Source: CAG-791 sp002390025
GTDB lineage: Bacteria; Bacillota; Clostridia; Lachnospirales; Lachnospiraceae
Assembly: GCA_946543465.1 (NCBI GenBank)
Contig: CAMNLR010000155.1
Location: forward strand, 1 to 26,838
Direction of reading: 5' to 3'
DNA: 26,838 nucleotides
Part shown: positions 21,677 to 26,838 of the stretch, one piece after another
Layout of the letters: every line of letters starts with the position of its first letter
Position numbering within the stretch: position 1 is the stretch's first letter
Position numbers and translations under genes: made by a program
Notes under the pieces: model-generated
The model's input: the letters and a program-made list of their open reading frames with translations, nothing else
Told to the model about the DNA's origin: nothing
Databases searched by the model: none

Positions 21677-23146
21677 ATGGATAAAATATTTCAGAACAAA
21701 TCATTTTTGAACAGCAGCTATATAGATAAGAGCAGAAATGATACGATCGCAGCCGCCGCGACAGCCATGTCCACGGCCGGTATCGGAATCATCCGTGTCA
21801 GCGGTCCCGATGCTGTCAGAATCTGTGCGGAACTCTATGTAAATGCAAGGGGGGAGCACGATCTTCAGGATCATGCCGCAAATACCATTGTATTCGGCTA
21901 TATTGAAGACAGGGAAGGAAACCGGATCGACGAGGTCATGATCAGCGTCTTCAGGGCACCCCGCAGCTACACAACAGAGGACACTGTTGAGATCAATTCC
22001 CACGGAGGAACCTATCTTCTGAACAGGATCCTGGATCTGGTGCTCCGGGGCGGTGCCCGTCTGGCCGATCCCGGAGAATTCACAAAGCGCGCCTTCCTGG
22101 GAGGAAGGATCGATCTTTCCAGAGCGGAAGCCGTCATGGATCTGATCGCTTCACAGAATGAGTTTGCCAGGAAAACCGCTCTCGCCCAGCTGGGCGGCAG
22201 TGTCTCGGAAAGTGTAAAGGAACTGCGCTCTGCCATCCTCTATGAAATGGCATTTATAGAATCTGCAATCGACGATCCCGACAGCTATGCCTCTGACCTG
22301 GAAGGGTATCCGGATCGTCTCGACAGTATCTGTGAAAAGCTTCTCTCCCGCATGGAAAGTCTTCTGGAAATCGGAGAAAAAGGCGCTGTCCTGAAGGAAG
22401 GAATCCGCACTGCGATCATAGGAAGGCCCAATGCCGGAAAGTCTTCTCTTCTCAATTACCTGTCCGGTACCGAAAGGGCCATTGTGACGGAAATCGCGGG
22501 AACGACCCGTGACACTCTTGAAGAGAGCGTCCGTGTAAGGGGCATTCAGCTCCGTCTGACAGATACCGCCGGTATCCGCGATACAGACGACCGGGTTGAA
22601 AAAATCGGTATAGCCCGCGCAAAGAATGCCGTAGAGGAATCTGAACTGGTCCTTTATCTGATCGATGCTTCCGAGGGAATCACAAAGGAGGACCAGTCCA
22701 TCGGCAATATTTTAAAGCAGTGGAAACAGGAACTTCCTTCTGTCCGCAAATGTATTATACTTTTAAATAAAAGCGATCTCCCCCCGGTGACCGACGCGGA
22801 TGCAGTCCGCAGCTTTTTTACCGAGGCGGATGAAGTATTGTCCTGTTCACTTCGTACGGGAGAAGGTGCTCAGGAACTGGGCATGACCATCGAAAAGATG
22901 TATCATATGGGTGAGCTGAGTCATCAGAGCGAAGCCATGATCACCAATGCCCGCCACAGGGAAGCTGTGCGGGAAGCCTATGAAGCGCTTTCTCTGGTCC
23001 GTCAGAGCATCCGCATGGGGATGAGCGAGGACTTTTACGCGATCGATCTGATGAACGCCTATGCCAGCCTGGGAAGGATCACGGGCGAAGCCGTGGAGGA
23101 TGACCTCGTAGAGGAAATCTTCTCGAAATTCTGCATGGGCAAATAA
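21677..23146 (+). CDS. mnmE: tRNA modification GTPase MnmE (TrmE)
   Basis: With MnmG it builds the carboxymethylaminomethyl group on U34 of tRNAs reading two-fold codons. The 489-residue protein has the N-terminal formyl-THF-binding domain (D-T-I-A-A-x-A-T-A-M-S-T-A-G-I-G-I-I-R near 22-40). The inserted G domain follows: P-loop G-R-P-N-A-G-K-S-S at about 249, G-T-T-R-D-T switch, D-T-A-G-I-R, and N-K-S-D. It ends in F-C-M-G-K with the conserved cysteine 487. About 20 residues precede the normal N-terminus; ATG 21677 has GGAAGAG upstream and no better in-frame start exists. mnmG follows after a 190-base gap filled by tandem repeats. Confidence 0.97.
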   Translation: MDKIFQNKSFLNSSYIDKSRNDTIAAAATAMSTAGIGIIRVSGPDAVRICAELYVNARGEHDLQDHAANTIVFGYIEDREGNRIDEVMISVFRAPRSYTTEDTVEINSHGGTYLLNRILDLVLRGGARLADPGEFTKRAFLGGRIDLSRAEAVMDLIASQNEFARKTALAQLGGSVSESVKELRSAILYEMAFIESAIDDPDSYASDLEGYPDRLDSICEKLLSRMESLLEIGEKGAVLKEGIRTAIIGRPNAGKSSLLNYLSGTERAIVTEIAGTTRDTLEESVRVRGIQLRLTDTAGIRDTDDRVEKIGIARAKNAVEESELVLYLIDASEGITKEDQSIGNILKQWKQELPSVRKCIILLNKSDLPPVTDADAVRSFFTEADEVLSCSLRTGEGAQELGMTIEKMYHMGELSHQSEAMITNARHREAVREAYEALSLVRQSIRMGMSEDFYAIDLMNAYASLGRITGEAVEDDLVEEIFSKFCMGK

Positions 23147-23265
23147 TTGCTGATTGAGCAGCTTGTTGATTGTTGATCGAGCAGATTATTGATTGAGCAG
23201 ATTATCGATTGAGCAGATTATCGATTGAGCAGATTGTTGATTGTATCGATTGTCGATTGTTAATT
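23147..23265 (+). repeat. 16-bp tandem repeat array between mnmE and mnmG
   Basis: Starting at the base after the mnmE stop are repeats of TTATCGATTGAGCAGA and variants. Exact or near-exact units lie at 23186-23201, 23202-23217 and 23218-23233 (the last two identical). More diverged units lie at 23147-23162, 23163-23185 (expanded to 23 bases) and 23234-23265. No spacers and no coding frame are evident. It is a VNTR-like array; its effect on mnmE-mnmG coupling is unknown. Confidence 0.85.
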
Positions 23266-23336
23266 GTGCCGATGCTGAAAATATATCCTTCCTGATTTTA
23301 CTGTGATCCGGTTGGATTTGCGTGGAGAATGATTTA

Positions 23337-25337
23337 ATGAATTACTTTATTGACACTGACGTATGTGTGATCGGTGCCGGACATGCCGGCTGTGAGGCGG
23401 CCCTTGCCTGTGCCCGTCTGGGATATCGCACGGTCATTTTCACAATGAATGTGGACAGCATTGCCATGATGCCCTGCAATCCCCATATCGGAGGATCCTC
23501 CAAGGGACATCTGGTCAAAGAAATTGATGCTCTGGGCGGTGAAATGGGCAAAAACATCGATAAGACTTTTATCCAGTCCAAGATGCTCAACAGATCTAAA
23601 GGTCCTGCAGTCCATTCTCTGCGCACCCAGGCGGACAAGGCGGAATATTCCAAAGCTATGCGGAAGATCCTGGAAAACCAGGAGAATCTGACAATCCGTC
23701 AGGTGGAAGTCACAGATATCCTGACGCAGCATGATCTGGAAAAGCTCAAGCTTGAAAGTAATGACAGTAAAGAAAAACAGAAATCTATATCTGCTGATGG
23801 CATAGAAGATTGTCCCGTTTCTGAAAAGCCCTGCGTGGCCGGTGTCAGGATCCATACGGGAACGATCTATACCTGCAGGGCGGCGATCATCTGCACAGGC
23901 ACATATCTGAACGCAAGATGTCTTGTCGGCGAGTCCATCACCGAGACAGGCCCCGGCGGTATGCAGCGGTCGACCTGGCTGAAGAATTCCATGGATCATC
24001 TTGGAATCCCTCTGCGCCGTTTCAAGACCGGAACGCCTGCGCGGATGGACGGAAGGACACTGGATTATTCCAAAATGAAGATCCAGCCCGGAGATCCTGT
24101 AGTCGTACCCTTCTCCTATTCCACAGACCCTGCAGATGTACAGATCGATCAGGTTCCCTGCTGGCTGACTTACACAAACGAGGAGACCCACGACATCATC
24201 CGTCAGAATCTCGACCGTTCTCCCATCTATGCCGGAATTATAGAAGGAACCGGTCCCCGCTACTGCCCTTCCATTGAAGATAAAGTTGTCAAATTCAGCG
24301 AAAAGAACCGGCACCATGTCTTTATAGAACCGGAGGGACGTTTCACCAATGAAGTCTATGTAGACGGAATGTCCTCATCCATGCCCGACGATGTACAGCA
24401 GCGCATGTACCGCACCGTTCCGGGTCTGGAAAACTGTGTGATCGTTAAAAATGCCTACGCGATCGAATATGACTGCATCAATGCCAATCAGCTGAAACTC
24501 TCCCTTGAGACAAAGGCAGTCGACGGTCTTTTCTGTGCAGGCCAGTTTAACGGAAGCAGCGGCTACGAAGAAGCGGCGGCCCAGGGACTGATCGCAGGCA
24601 TCAATGCCGTCAACAAGATCCGCGGAAGAGAGCCCTTGGTTCTGGAGAGGTCCGAAGCCTATATAGGCGTTTTGATCGACGACCTGGTGACAAAGGACAA
24701 CCGCGAGCCCTATCGCATGATGACTTCACGCGCCGAGTACAGGCTTCTGCTCAGACAGGACAATGCAGACCTGCGTCTTCGAAAATACGGTTATGAAGAG
24801 GGTCTGATCACACAGCAGCAGTATGATTATGTCTGTTACAAGGAAAAAATGATTGAGGAGGAGACCGCGCGCCTCAAGAAAATCAGAGTCGGGGCTGCCG
24901 CCTCCAACCAGGAAATCCTTCGTTCTCTGGGTTCGGCAGAACTGAAGACCGCCTGTAGCCTGGCGGAACTGATCTGCAGACCGGAACTCTCCTATGACAA
25001 AATCGCCCCTCTGGATCCCGAAAGGCCGGATCTCACAAAGGATATTACAGAACAGGTGGAAATTAATATCCGCTATGAGGGGTATATCGACAGGCAGAAA
25101 AAACAGGTGCAGCAGTTTGAAAAACTTGAACACAGGAAGATTCCGTCCTGGATCGACTATGACCAGGTCGGAAGCCTCCGCAACGAAGCCCGGCAGAAAC
25201 TCAAAGCTTTTCTACCTTCCTCAATAGGTCAGGCTTCACGTATTTCCGGCGTAACACCCGCGGATATCACAGTGCTTCTCATCTATCTGGAAAAAAACAG
25301 AGGAAAAGGCGGCACATTATCTGCAGGCAAGTCTTGA
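23337..25337 (+). CDS. mnmG: tRNA uridine-5-carboxymethylaminomethyl modification enzyme MnmG (GidA)
   Basis: The FAD partner of MnmE in U34 modification. The FAD-binding G-A-G-H-A-G-C-E is at residues 13-20. I-G-G-S-S-K-G-H-L-V-K-E-I-D-A-L-G-G follows near 46-63, then F-K-T-G-T-P-A-R and S-S-G-Y-E-E-A-A-A-Q-G in the later part. I place the start at ATG 23337, 8 bases after GGAGA (23324-23328), rather than the upstream in-frame GTG at 23322 that overlaps this ribosome site. The 666 residues exceed the usual 630 by an insertion of about 26 residues (S-N-D-S-K-E-K-Q and beyond) near 140-165, predicted to be a surface loop. The next gene is not rsmG, which usually follows in Firmicutes. Confidence 0.97.
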   Translation: MNYFIDTDVCVIGAGHAGCEAALACARLGYRTVIFTMNVDSIAMMPCNPHIGGSSKGHLVKEIDALGGEMGKNIDKTFIQSKMLNRSKGPAVHSLRTQADKAEYSKAMRKILENQENLTIRQVEVTDILTQHDLEKLKLESNDSKEKQKSISADGIEDCPVSEKPCVAGVRIHTGTIYTCRAAIICTGTYLNARCLVGESITETGPGGMQRSTWLKNSMDHLGIPLRRFKTGTPARMDGRTLDYSKMKIQPGDPVVVPFSYSTDPADVQIDQVPCWLTYTNEETHDIIRQNLDRSPIYAGIIEGTGPRYCPSIEDKVVKFSEKNRHHVFIEPEGRFTNEVYVDGMSSSMPDDVQQRMYRTVPGLENCVIVKNAYAIEYDCINANQLKLSLETKAVDGLFCAGQFNGSSGYEEAAAQGLIAGINAVNKIRGREPLVLERSEAYIGVLIDDLVTKDNREPYRMMTSRAEYRLLLRQDNADLRLRKYGYEEGLITQQQYDYVCYKEKMIEEETARLKKIRVGAAASNQEILRSLGSAELKTACSLAELICRPELSYDKIAPLDPERPDLTKDITEQVEINIRYEGYIDRQKKQVQQFEKLEHRKIPSWIDYDQVGSLRNEARQKLKAFLPSSIGQASRISGVTPADITVLLIYLEKNRGKGGTLSAGKS

Positions 25338-25361
25338 CCTATGGCGGGCAGGGAGTACTTT

Positions 25362-25415
25362 ATGAAAAAAGAAGATTTCATGAAAAGATATAATTTCATG
25401 AAAAACAACGATTTC
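25362..25415 (+). repeat. Three 18-bp repeats at the start of the yihY-like gene
   Basis: Units 25362-25379, 25380-25397 and 25398-25415 each begin ATGAAAA and end GATTTC or AATTTC. They encode MKKEDF, MKRYNF and MKNNDF. Each begins with an in-frame ATG, so copy-number change keeps the frame but shifts start options. Confidence 0.75.
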
Positions 25416-26252
25416 ATTTCACTGATCAAAAGAACAGTGGAAGTTTTTTCCAAGCATGAAATGAGTGTGTATTCAGGAAATGCAACCTATTATTTTATGG
25501 TTTCGACAGTGCCTCTTTTGATGCTGATCATTTCAATCATCAATCTCCTTCCCTGGTTCACTGTCGAGGATGTGAGCAATTTCCTGATGAATGCTGTCCC
25601 CGATATTCCTCAGATTCGAACGACGATTGTTTCCATTATCTTCAATCTGAACAGATACTCAGGAACCATGGTCGTCTCTGCTTTTGCGCTCACCTGCCTG
25701 TGGACAGGTTCTCATGGAATTACGGCATTGATGGTCGGGCTTGAGAAAATCAATCACACGCAGAGAAAATATATCCGGACAAGGCTGAAGGCTATTTTAT
25801 ATGCAGTTTTGTTCTCGCTGCTGATTCCTTCCATGCTCCTGTTCCAGATGCTCCGTTCCTCTATCGAAGATGTGATCACGTATCTTTTCGAAATGCTGAA
25901 CCTTCCGGAAATCGCCGACAGGATCAACAGTATTCTGGAATACAGCGGAATCATTACTCTTGCCGCCATGATCCTGATCATTGTCCTGACATTTACTTTT
26001 CTTCCTTCGGGAAAGAGAAAAATCAGAAATCAGCTTCCCGGCAGCATCTTCTCTTCCTTTATGTGGGCATTCTTTACAAAAGCCTTTGGTTACTTTATTA
26101 CACGATTCTGGAAAATGTCTTCCGTTTACGGAACACTGGCTGCGGTCTTTCTGATCGCCATGTGGCTGAGGTTTATCATTACCTTTCTGTTTTACGGAGC
26201 ATCCCTGAACAGGGCACTGCAGGTGAAAGTGTCAATGGACTGCACCACATGA
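25362..26252 (+). CDS. YihY/BrkB-family inner-membrane protein
   Basis: The family (formerly called ribonuclease BN by mistake) consists of six-helix membrane proteins of uncertain function, some proposed as transporters. Here about six hydrophobic segments can be seen. Family features include Y-S-G-N-A-T-Y-Y-F-M-V-S-T-V-P-L-L near the first span, L-W-T-G-S-H-G-I-T-A-L, L-P-S-G-K-R, and Y-G-T-L-A-A-V. The chosen ATG (25362) follows AGGGAG by 6 bases and gives 296 residues; an earlier ATG at 25341 lacks a ribosome site. The N-terminus has three hexapeptide repeats, M-K-x-x-x-F. The gene starts 24 bases after mnmG and may be cotranscribed with it; its terminator contains parS. Confidence 0.9.
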   Translation: MKKEDFMKRYNFMKNNDFISLIKRTVEVFSKHEMSVYSGNATYYFMVSTVPLLMLIISIINLLPWFTVEDVSNFLMNAVPDIPQIRTTIVSIIFNLNRYSGTMVVSAFALTCLWTGSHGITALMVGLEKINHTQRKYIRTRLKAILYAVLFSLLIPSMLLFQMLRSSIEDVITYLFEMLNLPEIADRINSILEYSGIITLAAMILIIVLTFTFLPSGKRKIRNQLPGSIFSSFMWAFFTKAFGYFITRFWKMSSVYGTLAAVFLIAMWLRFIITFLFYGASLNRALQVKVSMDCTT

Positions 26253-26291
26253 TTTCCTGCAGAAGATTGTATGAAAAAGATTTCATAAAAA

Positions 26292-26333
26292 AGATTTTCT
26301 GTTATAGGTTTTCTGTAGTAGATTTTCCGTAAT
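26292..26333 (+). repeat. 14-bp tandem repeats between yihY and parS
   Basis: AGATTTTCTGTTAT, AGGTTTTCTGTAGT and AGATTTTCCGTAAT follow each other at 26292-26305, 26306-26319 and 26320-26333. A degenerate fourth copy follows. They lie directly upstream of the parS-containing hairpin. Confidence 0.75.
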
Positions 26334-26345
26334 AGATTTCTGTGA

Positions 26346-26390
26346 AAAACAGGAGTTAATGTTTCACGTGAAACATTGGCTCCTGTTTTT
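26346..26390 (+). terminator. Terminator of the yihY-like gene with parS as its upper stem
   Basis: Bases 26346-26367 pair with 26368-26389 over 22 positions, two of them G-U. CAGGAG/CTCCTG forms the base and the parS palindrome the top. A T-run (26386-26390, then ATTTT) follows. In RNA the top of the parS stem must open to form a loop. It fits a rho-independent terminator about 95 bases after the yihY stop. Confidence 0.8.
26360..26375. other. parS: parS centromere site (ParB/Spo0J binding)
   Basis: TGTTTCACGTGAAACA is a perfect 16-bp palindrome and an exact match to the bacterial parS consensus TGTTNCACGTGAAACA. ParB loads here, spreads with CTP, and recruits SMC for origin segregation. 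It lies about 8.7 kb from the DnaA-box array, in the origin-proximal zone where parS sites cluster. parA and parB genes are not in the window. Confidence 0.93.
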
Positions 26391-26413
26391 ATTTTGATGT
26401 TTTTATTTTGATG
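26386..26413 (+). repeat. 14-bp tandem duplication right of parS
   Basis: TTTTTATTTTGATG occurs at 26386-26399 and again, identical, at 26400-26413. Two degenerate copies follow to about 26440. The first copy supplies the T-run of the terminator. Confidence 0.75.
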
Positions 26414-26429
26414 TTTTTTATTGACGTCC

Positions 26430-26838
26430 TTATTTTGACAGAAAATAAAATACCCTGTCATAAAAGTCTCTTCCTTCCTCAAAGGCGCCGTGTCCGAACT
26501 TTTTGTAGATATAGAGTTTACAATGAGGAATCTTGTGCTTCAGTTGATAGGGAGCTTTGCTGCCGACGGTGAGAACATTTTCTCCGGCTATGACCAGCGT
26601 CGGGCAGCTGATCTGTGACAGTTTCTGCCGTGCGTCGAATCCCCTTATTGCATTTGCATTTCTGAGAAAACGCTCATAGCTTTTTGGCTTTGTGAATTTC
26701 GCCACCAGTAACAGCAGTTTTATGTTTCTGCGAAGATAGACATCTGAGTGATGATTCTTGGGACATCCGGACAGCGTTCTTGAATTATCCGGACAAAGTT
26801 CTTGTAACTCCCGGACAAGATTCCTGAATCTCGCGGAC
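26430..26838 (-). pseudogene. C-terminal remnant of an alpha/beta hydrolase, probably degenerate, running off the window
   Basis: The last ~110 codons resemble the C-terminal half of an alpha/beta hydrolase. Visible features are Y-L-R-R-N then K-P-K-S-Y-E-R-F-L, the strand C-P-T-L-V-I-A-G, and the catalytic-histidine region F-G-H-G-A-F-E-E. The position after the strand that should carry the acidic residue (G-x-x-D) reads E-N-V, so the catalytic acid seems lost. Upstream of about 26755 the frame stays open to the window edge, but it runs into a 22-bp tandem repeat and no longer looks like a hydrolase (nucleophile elbow G-x-S-x-G not seen). A GTG at 26705 could be a start but lacks support. 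Either a broken gene or a 5' end lying outside. Confidence 0.6.
26755..26838. repeat. 22-bp tandem repeat array at the window edge
   Basis: Units at 26755-26776, 26777-26798, 26799-26820 and a cut one from 26821 have an exact 22-base period. The shared pattern is TTCTTG, then six to eight variable bases, then CCGGACA. There are no spacers. The array continues beyond the window, so total length is unknown. The 22-base period is close to two helical turns. Confidence 0.82.

Noticed and set aside
23147..23265. CRISPR array or att site between mnmE and mnmG
   Set aside because: Contiguous 16-base repeats without spacers and no integrase nearby. Many genomic islands use mnmE as an integration site, but no island genes are present here.
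26755..26838. CRISPR array
   Set aside because: Units are contiguous with a 22-base period and vary internally; there are no unique spacers and no cas genes.

Overview
The window is the replication-origin neighbourhood of a Firmicutes (class Clostridia) chromosome. The gene order (gyrA-gyrB-recF-yaaA-dnaN-dnaA, then oriC, then rpmH-rnpA-yidD-yidC-khpB-mnmE-mnmG) and the protein sequences (L34, RnpA with R-H-R, YidC, thiolase) look most like Lachnospiraceae. That family assignment is an inference; no 16S gene is present to confirm it.

Left arm, 1-8150: accessory and housekeeping genes. A GreA-type transcript cleavage factor has its own promoter. An acyl-CoA synthetase follows, with a strong promoter and a perfect operator-like palindrome in its 5' UTR. 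Next come a small lipoprotein on the minus strand, a trmB-dacF pair, and an acetyl-CoA acetyltransferase on the minus strand. The DacF-like carboxypeptidase has an unusual transmembrane segment and a repeat-rich basic tail.

Centre, 8150-17240, minus strand: gyrA, gyrB, recF, an S4-domain protein, dnaN and dnaA. Together these encode the initiator, sliding clamp, RecF and DNA gyrase. The dnaA-dnaN gap carries near-consensus DnaA boxes. The dnaA-rpmH gap carries a dense array with five perfect TTATCCACA boxes and an AT-rich core framed by an inverted repeat. This is a bipartite oriC layout, with transcription diverging away from it on both sides.

Right arm, 17700-26840, plus strand: rpmH sits behind a strong promoter and a roughly 300-nt structured leader containing an attenuator-like hairpin. 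It is followed by rnpA, yidD, yidC and khpB (ribosomal protein, RNase P protein, membrane insertion, RNA binding), a double terminator, then mnmE and mnmG (tRNA wobble-uridine modification) and a YihY/BrkB-like membrane protein. The gene after mnmG is not rsmG, and parA/parB are not in the window, but a perfect parS site is. It forms the upper stem of the terminator hairpin after yihY. The window ends in a degenerate-looking alpha/beta-hydrolase remnant fused to a 22-bp tandem repeat that continues past the edge.

I see no mobile element, CRISPR array, tRNA, rRNA or obvious new multi-gene system. The less ordinary content is regulatory and structural DNA: the parS-terminator hybrid, the rpmH leader, the acyl-CoA synthetase operator, long hairpins between gyrase genes, an acidic N-terminal extension on GyrB, and an unusual abundance of short tandem duplications at gene ends.
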